The translations under genes were made by a program, and so were the position numbers. From DATLXH01 sp035576005 (lineage in GTDB: Bacteria; Acidobacteriota; Thermoanaerobaculia; Gp7-AA8): a stretch of 41,776 bases of DNA. The stretch spans positions 1-41,776 of the forward strand of contig DATLXH010000058.1 of NCBI GenBank assembly GCA_035576005.1. Direction: 5' to 3'. This document shows, piece by piece, positions 7,678 through 16,253 of this stretch (the stretch's first letter is position 1; the number at the start of each line of letters is the position of its first letter). Under the pieces are notes generated by a model. It saw only the letters and a program-made list of their open reading frames with translations. It was not told the origin of the DNA and searched no databases.

Positions 7678-7865
7678 CTCCGCCTCCAGGATCGCGTGTT
7701 TACGGCGTGAATGCCGCGCCGGGGTGCGGCATCGTCTTCGTCGACATAGTCGATCAGAATTCCGTTTATGAGCTTGCAGAGGGGTATGCCTGATCCACGA
7801 TGGATCCGGCTGAGTCGGAGACAGGTGTCCAGTGGAAGATGGACTCTGCGGTTTGGGTAGTGCAT
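7674..7865 (-). CDS. 63 aa basic small protein in the radC operon
   Basis: The start at 7865 is set by AAAGGAG eight bases upstream of ATG. An open frame extends further upstream, but it overlaps the XRE gene in another phase and has no start signal. The sequence MHYPNRRVHLPLDTCLRLSR, then a segment with IPLCKLINGILIDYVDEDD, then a basic tail ending SWRRR, suggests a strand followed by two helices, possibly of ribbon-helix-helix type. This is a guess from pattern. It overlaps radC by four bases and lies 28 bases after the XRE gene. No function is known to me. Confidence 0.6.
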   Translation of the reverse strand: MHYPNRRVHLPLDTCLRLSRIHRGSGIPLCKLINGILIDYVDEDDAAPRRGIHAVNTRSWRRR

Positions 7866-7893
7866 GTGTATGCTCCTTTCGTGAGTTCCCTTA

Positions 7894-8295
7894 CTACTGG
7901 ATGTGAGCGTGAGTGGCAGCGGTGCTTCCCACTGCCATTCGGCGGTGACCTTCGGAGGCTTCGAAGCCATCCAGCAGTCCTGTGATGCGCGCGACTGCGA
8001 TCTCGCGCATGGGGGGCGGCAGCGATTCAATGCGTAGGGCGATTTCGTCGAGAGGGTCCCCTACCGTTTCCCACGGCGCCAGATCGTGTTCCAGCGAACG
8101 TGAAAAGAACTGCGCGAGTGTGACGCCGTAGACCGCGAGAATCCGCTCGAGTTGCGAGACCTTCATGGTGCTGATTCGCGAACCACTCTCGAAAGAGCTG
8201 ATCGTTTTGACGCCGAGACCTGAACGGCCCGCGACGTCACTCTGGTGTAGCTGCGCGCGGGTCCGCAGCTCTCGAAGTTTCAGGACGATGTCCAT
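7894..8295 (-). CDS. XRE-family helix-turn-helix regulator
   Basis: 133 aa from ATG 8295, preceded by AGGAGATTCTCAG. Residues 1-65 form a Cro/CI-type domain: LRELRTRAQLHQSDVAGRSG, then KTISSFESGSR as recognition region, then SQLERILAVYGVTLAQFF. The C-terminal half (DLAPWETVGDPLDEIALRIE, MREIAVARITGLLDGF) is helical and may dimerise. An in-frame extension upstream of 8295 runs into the DUF2958 gap and has no start signal. Its place within the operon suggests control of the element's own genes, probably autoregulation; no operator was identified. Confidence 0.85.
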   Translation of the reverse strand: MDIVLKLRELRTRAQLHQSDVAGRSGLGVKTISSFESGSRISTMKVSQLERILAVYGVTLAQFFSRSLEHDLAPWETVGDPLDEIALRIESLPPPMREIAVARITGLLDGFEASEGHRRMAVGSTAATHAHIQ

Positions 8296-8338
8296 CTGAG
8301 AATCTCCTATTGGTGTGAGTTGCCGCTGCCAAGCGGCG

Positions 8339-8707
8339 TTAGGCGGACAGAGATAGGGATGCGAGGAGCTCGGAGACCGTGCGCGAGGCGAACGGCAGGT
8401 GCAGGTCTCGCTCGATCGAGAGGCCGAGGTGGTGGACGCTCGAAAGTTCGGAGAGCGTGGTGTAGCCCCACTCGTCGCAGTCGGAGCCAAACGGCGACAG
8501 GGCGTATCCGAAGAAGAGAAAATCGTCCCCGGGAGGTGCGTCTTCGGCGGCGAAGGTGGATGTCCCTTCCGTGACGTAAAACGTGTATCTGCCGGCGGGG
8601 AAGAAAAACTTGACGAGCACCTTTGCGCGCTCGCCGAGCCCCTCCTGGGCTCCGAGGGGATACGTTGACTTGATGGCAGAGCGAAGCTCCGCCGGGAGAA
8701 GGTCCAT
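8339..8707 (-). CDS. DUF2958-family protein
   Basis: 122 aa with AAAGGAG before the ATG at 8707. The layout matches DUF2958: an N-terminal helix (MDLLPAELRSAIKSTYPLG), a strand-rich core (VLVKFFFPAGRYTFYVTEG), the hallmark DDFLFFGYALSP, a turn with WGYTTLSELSS, and the end piece LGLSIERDLHLPFASRTVSE. The biochemical role is unknown, but these proteins are nearly always carried by plasmids and ICEs near helicase/methylase and RadC genes, as here. It lies between the helicase fusion (75 bases) and the XRE gene (43 bases) in the same operon. Confidence 0.85.
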   Translation of the reverse strand: MDLLPAELRSAIKSTYPLGAQEGLGERAKVLVKFFFPAGRYTFYVTEGTSTFAAEDAPPGDDFLFFGYALSPFGSDCDEWGYTTLSELSSVHHLGLSIERDLHLPFASRTVSELLASLSLSA

Positions 8708-8782
8708 AGTGGACTCCTTTGCGTGGTGAACTGCGGGTTGGCGGGAATCCGGTCGCGAGGAAGCGCGCCGGGAGAAGGGAAA

Positions 8783-11700
8783 CTAAGAGCGGGCGCCGAA
8801 AAGCGAGAGCTGCGTCACCTGGAGCATTGGGACGAGGCGTAGGCCGAGTTCGCGATCGAGTTCGACGGCGCTCTCGATGCTCGCAATCACGTCAGGGTCG
8901 CCATCGGATGACGGCAGCAGCGCAATGTCAGGCGCGAGTGCCGGCAGCAGCTGAATGCGCTTCGCGATTTCGAGCTGCACGTCACCGGTGACACGTTTCA
9001 GGATTTCGGCAACGTCTTCGAATCGAGCCTTGCCGTCGATGGCGTGACGGATGGCTTGAGATTTCTGCACGATGATCTCGTGCATGACCTGATCGATGGT
9101 CTCGCGGGAAAGCAGGTATGAGATGTAGACCGGCTTCGTTTGGCCGGGACGGTGGACGCGGTCTTCGGCTTGTTCAGTGGCTTCGGGTGAGTACTCGAGA
9201 TCAACGAGAATGACGTGATTCGCCGCGGTGATCGTGAAGCCACGGTTGAGGCAATTGAGCGATGCGACGATGACATTCATGGACGGCGACCGCGAGAACT
9301 CCTGGACGAGCGAGAACCGTTTCTTTGCCTGCACCTCGGCCGTGATGGGGAGAACAGACAACCCATGCTTCTGGAGGTGATTGACGATTGCGCCGACCAT
9401 GACGCGAAGACCGGAGAAGACGATCGTCTTCTCGCCGCGGTCGGAAGCGGCACGAACGAGTTCACGAATCTTATCGAGCTTGTTCCATGTCTCGGCTTCG
9501 AGCGCGCCGCGGTCGAGATAGTCTCGCGCGACGGGACACGTTGCCGCGTAGCGGAGTTTCCAGAGCGCGCCGGAGATGATCCCCATGTTCGGATTGCCGT
9601 CTGATTCACGAAGCGCCTTTGCGATCGCGTTCTGCGCCCATTCAGCGTATCCGGCGTAGAGACTGCGGTGTGCGGGGTCGAGATTGAGCAGCATGATCCG
9701 TCGCTCTTTCGGCGGAAGTACATAGATGTCGTCTTTACGGCGCCGAATGGAGAACGACGCCATGAGTCGCCAGAATCGATTGAGGTTACTGACCTCGGGA
9801 AGCACTTTCCCTCGGCCTTCCGAGAGGGTGTCTTCGAACTGACGGCTGACGAACTGAATCGTGGAAAATTCTGCGAGGAAGCGTTTCGTACCGCCCCGAT
9901 AGGCATACGGAAAAAGCGGGTTATCGAAGCCGAGGAGCCACGCGACGTTCCAGAAAATGTCGTGCGCGTAGCCCTTCATGATGGTGCCGGTGAGGATGAG
10001 CTTTCCCTTCGGCTTGAGGGCACGCACGGCACGCCCCCGAAGCGTATTCTTCGATTTCGCGAGCTGCGCCTCATCGACGAGAACAGCGCCGAAGAGTTTC
10101 TGAATGCGCTTGTACGCTGGCCACTGATGCGTATCCTTCGTTGCAGTCCACGCCTGATACCCGCACGCCCTGCAATGACCGCCCGTCCATGCAGCAGCGT
10201 CGCTACATTTGGGGCACGCCACGACGACATCTGCGAACGAGCGTTTACAGACGTTGCAGGCGGCTTTCCGGTTGTCGTCGGAGCGGTGATGCACCTGGCC
10301 GTCTTTGGTAAAGGTTTCGCACGTCCATGCGTCGAATGTGCGAGGACCAATCAGCGAGAGAAATTCGAACGAGGTGACATAGAACGTTGTCTCAGCTGGA
10401 AGCGTTTTGCTGCGCTTCTCGGCTTGCACCGCGGTGACCGCTGCGTGCGTGATGAGCCGATTCGCAGGAAAGCCGAACTGTCCGAGCTCGTTCATCCAGT
10501 TCTCAACGAGCGAGGACTGGCAGACGACGAGCACCCGTTTGAAGCCGCGGGTCTTCGCCCAAGCGGCTGCAGTGACGGTTTTCCCGCCACCCTGCTCGTA
10601 CCCGAGATACCCGAAAGGTTTGACCGCCAGCCTCGCGACATCCTCCGATTGAAACGGGAACAGAAACGGAGCTGCGCGTGCGACTTCTACACGGTGCTGC
10701 GCAATACGCTGTGGCACGGTGGCGGCGAGATCTGGAACCTCGGGAAGATCGAAGGCGGTTGTGAGGAGCGAGACGTCCGCCGCGTCCACTTCTTTGAACG
10801 TGCGTTCGCCGCTCTCCGTCATGACCTGAAAGGCGAGAAAGCCGCGATCGACGGAGGTAATGAGTTCAACCTGCTTGCCTTCCTTCTCGTCCCAGACGGA
10901 TTCGACGGAAGCGACCTCGCGGTTCCTAACCCAGGACGGTCGCAAGTGATAGTTGCGTCCGCCCGTGAAGCACGGTTCTCCATCCGCAGCAACGGTCTCC
11001 TTCGCCGTGTAGCTGCGGTCTTCGATGTATGCGAGGCGTTGGTGGGATTCGGGTGGGTAGAGAGGAGTCTTCAAAAGCGCGAACTTTCGTTGCAGGCGGG
11101 TGATCTGCTGGTGATCGCGTTCGGATATCGCGGGGTCGAAGCCGAGCCAGGCAAGCGTCTCGACGCCGGCGCCTGGGCCGATCGTGAGAAGCGATGCGGG
11201 TGAGAGTGTCGCCGACACCATGCCGTGCTCGATGCCGCGGACGGGATCGAAGGCGGTGACGGTCGCGTCGAGAAATGCAAGCAGTCCGTCGACATCAGGT
11301 GCCGCGCGGAGCCCTTTGGCGGTAACGCGGACTGCGGTCGACGGTGTGACGGTGACGAGGCGGGAGAGGACGGGAACCGGAGGAGACGTTGAGTGCGGAA
11401 GGAGGTGATCCGCCGTGATGACGCGACGGAAGGCGCTGCGCAATGCGTCAGGTGCATGCGCGGGATCATCGACACGAACGATATGCGGGCGCCACTCCTC
11501 ATATGGCGCCCGCGCGCGGCGGCGCGCGACGATGAGATCGACTTTGACGTTGATCCCGTATTCGTCGTCGAAGATGTTCGGAAGCGTCGCTTGTAGGAGT
11601 CCTTCGTAATTGCGGTACAGCAGCTCCCGGAGCGAGGCGTCTTTGGCATTCGTGAACGTCGAGCTGGGAATGATCGCGACGAGAATGCCTCCCCACGCGA

Positions 11701-12193
11701 TTGCGCGGGTACAGATGTCGATTGTCGCCGCCTGACTCTCGATGAATCCGCCCGAAGATTCGCACGTCCAGAGTTCACCAGGGTCCGGTGGGTTCCAACG
11801 AATACCGTAGGGCGGATTCGTGAGGACGAGAGAAAAGTCGTGCAGCAGATGCCGATAATCGAGAATATCGCCGGCGCGCACCTGCAGCGGACCGATCGCG
11901 TAACGAGCGTGTTCCGCTGCGGTCGCGTCGAGCTCGATACCGAGCACCTGCGCTCCTGCCGACTTCCACGGCGCGAGCAGGCGTCCCGACCCGCAGGTCG
12001 GATCGAGAACCGAAAGCGCCGACGTACCTTCGGGTGGAATGAGCGGCTGCAGGACCTCGAACAGCAGATCTGCGAGCCAGAGAGGGGTGAAGTACTGCGC
12101 GTGTTTTGAGGCGTTGAACTGACGGAATGAAAGTGCGTGGTTGGCGTCTCGCCCGGCATAGCTCACGCCGGGTGACGCGTCGGTGACGGTCAC
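8783..12193 (-). CDS. N6-adenine methyltransferase fused to SNF2-type helicase with zinc ribbons
   Basis: 1136 aa; GTG start at 12193 after AGGATTTCT. The N-terminal part is a class I DNA methyltransferase: DPTCGSG at residues 64-70 (SAM site) and NPPYG at 126-130 (amino-methyl transfer, gamma-type order). The second half is an SF2/SNF2 ATPase: QGGGKTVTAAAW (Walker A), VLVDEAQLAKS (DExx-like box) and, near the end, QAEDRVHRPGQTKPVYI (motif VI). Between Walker A and the DExx box are Cys pairs (CNVCKRSF, CPKCSD, CRACGYQ) forming likely zinc ribbons. I see no nuclease motif, so it is not an obvious single-chain restriction enzyme. Such fusions are frequent on large plasmids and ICEs; protection of transferred DNA or replication support are possible roles. 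It is preceded by the 166 aa gene and followed by DUF2958 in one operon. Confidence 0.9.
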   Translation of the reverse strand: MTVTDASPGVSYAGRDANHALSFRQFNASKHAQYFTPLWLADLLFEVLQPLIPPEGTSALSVLDPTCGSGRLLAPWKSAGAQVLGIELDATAAEHARYAIGPLQVRAGDILDYRHLLHDFSLVLTNPPYGIRWNPPDPGELWTCESSGGFIESQAATIDICTRAIAWGGILVAIIPSSTFTNAKDASLRELLYRNYEGLLQATLPNIFDDEYGINVKVDLIVARRRARAPYEEWRPHIVRVDDPAHAPDALRSAFRRVITADHLLPHSTSPPVPVLSRLVTVTPSTAVRVTAKGLRAAPDVDGLLAFLDATVTAFDPVRGIEHGMVSATLSPASLLTIGPGAGVETLAWLGFDPAISERDHQQITRLQRKFALLKTPLYPPESHQRLAYIEDRSYTAKETVAADGEPCFTGGRNYHLRPSWVRNREVASVESVWDEKEGKQVELITSVDRGFLAFQVMTESGERTFKEVDAADVSLLTTAFDLPEVPDLAATVPQRIAQHRVEVARAAPFLFPFQSEDVARLAVKPFGYLGYEQGGGKTVTAAAWAKTRGFKRVLVVCQSSLVENWMNELGQFGFPANRLITHAAVTAVQAEKRSKTLPAETTFYVTSFEFLSLIGPRTFDAWTCETFTKDGQVHHRSDDNRKAACNVCKRSFADVVVACPKCSDAAAWTGGHCRACGYQAWTATKDTHQWPAYKRIQKLFGAVLVDEAQLAKSKNTLRGRAVRALKPKGKLILTGTIMKGYAHDIFWNVAWLLGFDNPLFPYAYRGGTKRFLAEFSTIQFVSRQFEDTLSEGRGKVLPEVSNLNRFWRLMASFSIRRRKDDIYVLPPKERRIMLLNLDPAHRSLYAGYAEWAQNAIAKALRESDGNPNMGIISGALWKLRYAATCPVARDYLDRGALEAETWNKLDKIRELVRAASDRGEKTIVFSGLRVMVGAIVNHLQKHGLSVLPITAEVQAKKRFSLVQEFSRSPSMNVIVASLNCLNRGFTITAANHVILVDLEYSPEATEQAEDRVHRPGQTKPVYISYLLSRETIDQVMHEIIVQKSQAIRHAIDGKARFEDVAEILKRVTGDVQLEIAKRIQLLPALAPDIALLPSSDGDPDVIASIESAVELDRELGLRLVPMLQVTQLSLFGARS

Positions 12194-12229
12194 AGAAATC
12201 CTCCTTGTCTGTTGGTTGGTGGTTGAGGG

Positions 12230-12730
12230 TTACGAAAGGGAGAGGAGACGCAATGCGTCGTCGCGATCGAAGGCGGATGGAATGTCGAGTGTGACGAGAT
12301 CGGATGGTGTGAGGCCGTTATCCCGGCTTCTCTGGATGTAGTACGGTAAAGCGTCCTGACCTAACAATGTGCTGCAGCTTTCTGCGATCTGTCGCTCCTC
12401 GACCGTGACGCCAGTGCGGCGCGCGAGGTATCGAAGTGCGAGGTACAGCGAGCCTTCCGTCGACGCTCCCAGGAATGCGAGCCTTCGTGTCGCATCGGGC
12501 TTGTAGTCGAACCATTGCTTGCGCCAGGCGGTTGCGAGCCGGTGTGTTCCGGCGCGGCCGGGAACGACGATCCAGTCGTCCGTCGGCAGATCCTCACGGC
12601 TGAGGCTTGTGCGGCCCGCAACCTGGATGAAGATCGGGCCGTGCCGATCCGGTTCGAACCAGCGGTAGACGGCGAAGTCTTTGCCGTTGATAACGGTGTA
12701 GGGTCGTTTTTGAATCGTGATGATGCGCAC
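12230..12730 (-). CDS. Hypothetical 166 aa protein, first gene of the helicase operon
   Basis: GTG start at 12730 with GAGGAGG upstream. The protein begins MRIITIQKRPYTVINGKDFA, then has WFEPDRHGPIFIQVAG and DDWIVVPGRAGTHRLA, suggesting a beta-rich N-terminal half. A helical half follows (GSLYLALRYLARRTGVTVEE, QDALPYYIQRSRD). There is no signal peptide, membrane helix or catalytic motif that I can name. It is 36 bases upstream of the methylase-helicase gene and probably works with it. The coding character is clear. Confidence 0.75.
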   Translation of the reverse strand: MRIITIQKRPYTVINGKDFAVYRWFEPDRHGPIFIQVAGRTSLSREDLPTDDWIVVPGRAGTHRLATAWRKQWFDYKPDATRRLAFLGASTEGSLYLALRYLARRTGVTVEERQIAESCSTLLGQDALPYYIQRSRDNGLTPSDLVTLDIPSAFDRDDALRLLSLS

Positions 12731-13183
12731 GTTGCGTCCTCCTCGTTCGTAGAGCGCGTCAGCGCCCCCGCGCGAGCGATACAGGACCGGAATCTCTGCG
12801 GACCACGCGGTCGTGAAGTGACAGGAGTCTGGATCCGAAGCGCGGACGGTGCCGCGTGATATCGGAGCTGCAGCAAATCAAGGGTCACCACTGGCCGGTG
12901 GGCGGGTGCGGAGGTGTCAGAGCGTATCGCCCGCACGGGAGCGCCGAGCTGGAGGCGCAACCGTGCGTTCTAGCGCCGAGTTGTGAATGTGCACCTCGTT
13001 GGTGGATGCCTACATTCAACAGCGAAATGGAACATTCCGGGAGCTTGGCACGCGACTCTGCGACGCAGCGTCACCGACCATCTTTGCCTGTCCCACTCGT
13101 AGCGTTGGACGTTTCATCGCGACAGCGTGTCGCATCCACGAAGTAACCCACTGCAGAAGCGCTGACGGGCTTACTGCCGGGTG
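12731..13183. other. Divergent intergenic region of the mobile element
   Basis: About 450 bases between the leftward helicase operon and the rightward HTH gene. I found no convincing gene in it. The far right part carries the plus-strand promoter listed separately. The promoter of the leftward operon must also be here, but no clear hexamer pair could be assigned. A transfer origin or replication origin would be plausible in such a place; I see no iterons. Confidence 0.45.
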
Positions 13184-13211
13184 TTGAAAATGTTTACGAC
13201 ACCAGTACACT
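13184..13211 (+). promoter_or_regulatory. Sigma-70-type promoter of the small HTH gene
   Basis: TTGAAA (13184-13189) and TACACT (13206-13211) are separated by 16 bases, upstream of the HTH start at 13231. Transcription would begin about 13218, leaving a very short leader, which fits the missing Shine-Dalgarno. Confidence 0.55.
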
Positions 13212-13230
13212 GATAGACGTTTTTCCCCCT

Positions 13231-13512
13231 TTGAACATCGTGAAACTCGCAACTCCGCTCGCTCGCGAGATCTATCGCCGTGCACAGCAAGAGGGATGGA
13301 CTGATCAGGATCTCGCCGACAACTTCGGTGTCTCACGCGGCCACCTGCGCAAGGTCTTCAGCGACCGCGCTGAATTCTCGCTACGAATGCTCTCCCGCAC
13401 GGCGATTATCTTCGGGGAGACGATTCGTGATCCCCTGCTGCAGTACCTCGGTTCGCTCGCCGGTCCGGTACTACAGCAGCGGCGGCGGTCGAGTGGATCA
13501 ACCCGCTCGTAA
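13231..13512 (+). CDS. Small HTH DNA-binding protein, paralogue of the 239 aa HTH protein
   Basis: 93 aa; start TTG 13231 or GTG 13240, neither with a strong ribosome binding site. The helix-turn-helix spans about residues 10-60: EIYRRAQQEGWTDQDLADNF, then SRGHLRKVFSDRAEF and LSRTAIIFGETIRDPLLQYL. The same framework (GW/KW-S/TD-LA, LSR-A-FGE, RDL-YL) is in the N-terminus of the protein at 14779, so the two are related. The last 20 residues are basic and Ser/Arg-rich. Its 3' end overlaps the convergent replication-relaxation gene by 107 bases. Likely a regulator of the element. Confidence 0.7.
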   Translation: MNIVKLATPLAREIYRRAQQEGWTDQDLADNFGVSRGHLRKVFSDRAEFSLRMLSRTAIIFGETIRDPLLQYLGSLAGPVLQQRRRSSGSTRS

Positions 13513-14554
13513 GGTGATGGGCGTGCGTCGGCGTGTTTCCATCTGGTTCCAATCCGCTGTGAAACCAGATCGGAAGGTCCGCAAACGCATGCAGCCATCC
13601 GGCGAGGCTGAATGCCATAACGTCTGACGCGCCGCCAACACGCGCTACTTCAGAGAGGGCACGGAGCCGTCGGAGCGGTCGCTGGTGCGGCGCATCGAGA
13701 ACCGTCACCCAGACGCGGAAAGTGGAGAACCCGAACGTGTCGCGACAGAACACCGGCAAGCGCGCGAGCTGCGCATATCGGCGGACCTTCGCTTCGGCAA
13801 AGTGCGCGAGCGACTCGTGCCCACGATCATGCTCGCCGAACACGAGGTGGAGCGATCCAGATTCTTCGATGAGCGCCACGAAGTCTGGCTGCGGCATCGA
13901 CACACCACCCACCGCATTCGGGAAGGGCCGGTCCCAGGTCGAGATCCAGACCAGGCGAATACCTGATTCAAGGAGTGCGGCCGCGAGCATCGTGCACTCG
14001 TTCTGATGATCGAGAAACGCCGGACGCTTCCAGGGTTCAAACACGAGCGGACGGCGCGAGGTTGTTGGCAGCATGGCGTCCAGCAGCGGCCGCACCGCCG
14101 GATTGGCAGTTCTCCGAAGCTCGGCAAGTCCCCAGCGCAACCCTGACGCTGTCGGCAGAATGTACCGCGGGCTTCCCCCGCGCTGTACAGGTTCGTCCCA
14201 CGTTGTCACGCTGTCTGACGCGCGGAGCCGCTTCAGCGACCGGCTGGCAACGGCGCGATCACGGTTCGGGAAGACAAGGCGTCGGAACTGTGAGAACGAC
14301 AGCACGCGAAAGCGGGCTAACTGCACGAGTGCTTCTGCATCACGTGGAGTCAGTGTCACCGGGAGATGTAGCCCTGGGGATGGGTGTAGCTCAGCAGTGT
14401 CAACTGGGCCGTCACCGCTAGGAGTGATACCGGGCAGCTGCAGAACGGCTTCCGGACGCGCTGCTGTGTCATCCGTAAATGCTCGATCACTGCTGATGTT
14501 CGCGGCGAGCGGCGATCGCGGTGACGCCTCTGGTCGAGTGTCGTTTTGCAACAT
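13406..14554 (-). CDS. Replication-relaxation family protein
   Basis: 382 aa from ATG 14554. After a disordered, Pro/Ala-rich first 65 residues comes a winged-helix region: LTPRDAEALVQLARFRVLSF, SQFRRLVFPN and SRSLKRLRASDSVTTWDEP with GSPRYILPTASGL. A second domain follows with LDHQNECTMLAAALLESGIR, MPQPDFVALIEESGSLHLVF and ESLAHFAEAKVRRYAQL, resembling the nuclease-like part of the replication-relaxation (MobC-like) family found on plasmids and ICEs. It is thought to act in plasmid replication or transfer; the mechanism is unclear. It runs antisense to its neighbours and overlaps the small HTH gene at its 3' end. Confidence 0.75.
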   Translation of the reverse strand: MLQNDTRPEASPRSPLAANISSDRAFTDDTAARPEAVLQLPGITPSGDGPVDTAELHPSPGLHLPVTLTPRDAEALVQLARFRVLSFSQFRRLVFPNRDRAVASRSLKRLRASDSVTTWDEPVQRGGSPRYILPTASGLRWGLAELRRTANPAVRPLLDAMLPTTSRRPLVFEPWKRPAFLDHQNECTMLAAALLESGIRLVWISTWDRPFPNAVGGVSMPQPDFVALIEESGSLHLVFGEHDRGHESLAHFAEAKVRRYAQLARLPVFCRDTFGFSTFRVWVTVLDAPHQRPLRRLRALSEVARVGGASDVMAFSLAGWLHAFADLPIWFHSGLEPDGNTPTHAHHLTSGLIHSTAAAAVVPDRRANRGTAAGDHESSPRR

Positions 14555-14778
14555 AGAATGAAACAGTCAACTGGCCACCTCTAACGTTACCGCTTGCGCG
14601 CGATATGACCGCATCACCCTCGCTATTCCGTGACACGCTGTCGCCGCACAGAGCGCTCCCCTGTCGGCGGAATCTGCCTCGGCCGGCGTAGACGCGGCGT
14701 CTGAATCGCGCCCCGTCGCGGGGACTCAGGCGCATCACCCGTCGCAGAATCAGTGCAGCACCACTCCCCGATTCTGTT

Positions 14779-15498
14779 ATGACGCATGTCCCTCTCCTGA
14801 TCCGGGAACTCGATCGCCTCGCGCGGGAGCGGAAGTGGAGCGATGCCGAGCTCGCGTCGCAGCTCCGCGTTCACCACTCACTGCTGACGCACATGCGCGG
14901 CGGTCGTCGCCGCTTCACCGTCGATACGCTCTCTCGGATCGCGCTGCTCTTCGGCGAGAGCGCTACGGTGCGCGATCTCGTGTGGCACTACCTCGCGATC
15001 GAGATCCCGGAGCGGCACTCGAGCGACCCGCAGGGTGACCGCGCACTCACCAACGCTGACGCGGTGCCGACCCAGGTACAGAAAGAGATTCGCGCGTATC
15101 TCATCGGGTTTCTGCGTGCGTTCTACGAAGGGAAAGGGCTTCTGCTCGTCGCTGACGCGGACCACATCGCAGTGCTCAACGCAAGCGTTGCGTTTCTCGA
15201 CGCCGAATGTGCCGAGCGCCGCATTCAGGCCGTTCGCATTCGGGCAGATCGGCCGCTTCGAGGTACTGAGAGCAAGTCATTGTGCGAGGCGAGGCTCGTC
15301 ATCGTCGAGCGCGCTGAGTTCGCATGCACATCCGTTCGCGAAGTGATCGCTGCACGGCTCGCACTCGTCCGGCCGCTCGTGCTGTCATCAACGAAAGGCG
15401 ACGTGTTCGGAGATGATGTGGTAGCGGCTCGGTCTGCGCGTGCGCTGCTTCGGACGATTGACGTCGCGGCACGCGCGACTGCTGGAACACATGGATAG
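14779..15498 (+). CDS. HTH protein with C-terminal ATPase-like domain
   Basis: 239 aa. Residues 5-70 are an XRE-like HTH (ELDRLARERKWSDAELASQL, HHSLLTHMRGGRR, LSRIALLFGESATVRDLVWH) paralogous to the 93 aa protein. Residues 95-235 form a second domain: IRAYLIGFLRAFYEGKGLLL, ADADHIAVLNASVAFLDAEC, EARLVIVERAEFACTSVREV and LALVRPLVLSSTKGDVFGDD. The alternating strands and helices recall an AAA-type fold that lacks a Walker A, but this is speculative. It overlaps the next gene by eight bases and begins the plus-strand transfer block. No ribosome binding site is evident before ATG 14779. Confidence 0.7.
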   Translation: MTHVPLLIRELDRLARERKWSDAELASQLRVHHSLLTHMRGGRRRFTVDTLSRIALLFGESATVRDLVWHYLAIEIPERHSSDPQGDRALTNADAVPTQVQKEIRAYLIGFLRAFYEGKGLLLVADADHIAVLNASVAFLDAECAERRIQAVRIRADRPLRGTESKSLCEARLVIVERAEFACTSVREVIAARLALVRPLVLSSTKGDVFGDDVVAARSARALLRTIDVAARATAGTHG

Positions 15499-16249
15499 CG
15501 GAAGCGAGGTGCGGCTGCACATCGTCGCACCGCGCGGAACACTCCCGGAAGGAACGAGCAGTGTTGCGGTCGATCTGGCGCGCTATTTCACGATCGTGCG
15601 GCGGGTCGGTCACAACCCCGGCCTGATGCTTCTCACGCTGCGGGCACTTCGGCAGCGACGCGGATTCCTCCTGCTTCGTATCGGCGATCTCTCGTGGATT
15701 CTGCGCGCAAGCGAATCGCGGCTAAATAGATGGCTCGCGCGTCTGGAACGCGAGCGACTCGTGATCTATCACCTCACGAGCGACTTCGGACGAGAGCTGG
15801 TGGAGATTGAGATCATCGAGAGTGAGGAAATCGCAGCGATCGACGTCGATGGGTCGGATCACCGGCTCCAGCACACCCTTCCGACGCACTGGTTCGTACA
15901 GGTGCTGCCTCGCCTCGGCCGTAAGTCATTCGTGTGTTACCTGTACCTGCTCGCGAGAGAGCAGGACGAATCTGACGTCGCGATGCTCGATTCACGGCAC
16001 ATGGCACGGACGCTCGGCCTGCTCGGCACGCTACATTTGCGGTGGCACCTGAGCCGCCTGCACCGTCATCGCCTCATCCGGCATCATCCGGCGCGCGGCG
16101 TGGTCATCGCCGAACCTCCACCTCTGACGCGATTTCAGCATCTTCGGCTTCGCCTGCGTCAGCTGCGCGTCGTGCCGCACTTCGCTCGCGAGTTGGCCGT
16201 TCTTCTGGCCGCTCTCGGACTCGCGCTCTGGATTATTTTCTACTCCTGA
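15491..16249 (+). CDS. Winged-helix protein with C-terminal membrane anchor
   Basis: 252 aa from ATG 15491, which overlaps the end of the upstream gene (ATGGATAG). An earlier in-frame start at 15440 would overlap by 59 bases. Two winged-helix-like repeats are visible: LTLRALRQRRGFLLLRIGDL with SESRLNRWLARLERERLVIY, and VCYLYLLAREQDES with HLRWHLSRLHRHRLIRH. The C-terminus has one hydrophobic helix (LAVLLAALGLALWIIFYS) ending the protein, so it is probably tail-anchored. It directly precedes the coupling-type ATPase by four bases, suggesting it links DNA processing to the membrane complex. Confidence 0.75.
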   Translation: MDSGSEVRLHIVAPRGTLPEGTSSVAVDLARYFTIVRRVGHNPGLMLLTLRALRQRRGFLLLRIGDLSWILRASESRLNRWLARLERERLVIYHLTSDFGRELVEIEIIESEEIAAIDVDGSDHRLQHTLPTHWFVQVLPRLGRKSFVCYLYLLAREQDESDVAMLDSRHMARTLGLLGTLHLRWHLSRLHRHRLIRHHPARGVVIAEPPPLTRFQHLRLRLRQLRVVPHFARELAVLLAALGLALWIIFYS

Positions 16250-16253
16250 TGTC

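Noticed and set aside
9668..11203. 511-codon open frame on the plus strand
   Set aside because: It is exactly antisense to the methylase-helicase gene, has no ribosome binding site and no recognisable domain. High GC codon phase explains such mirror frames.
13975..14561. Plus-strand frames opposite the replication-relaxation gene
   Set aside because: They are antisense shadows with no domains; the minus-strand frame has the winged-helix and downstream motifs.
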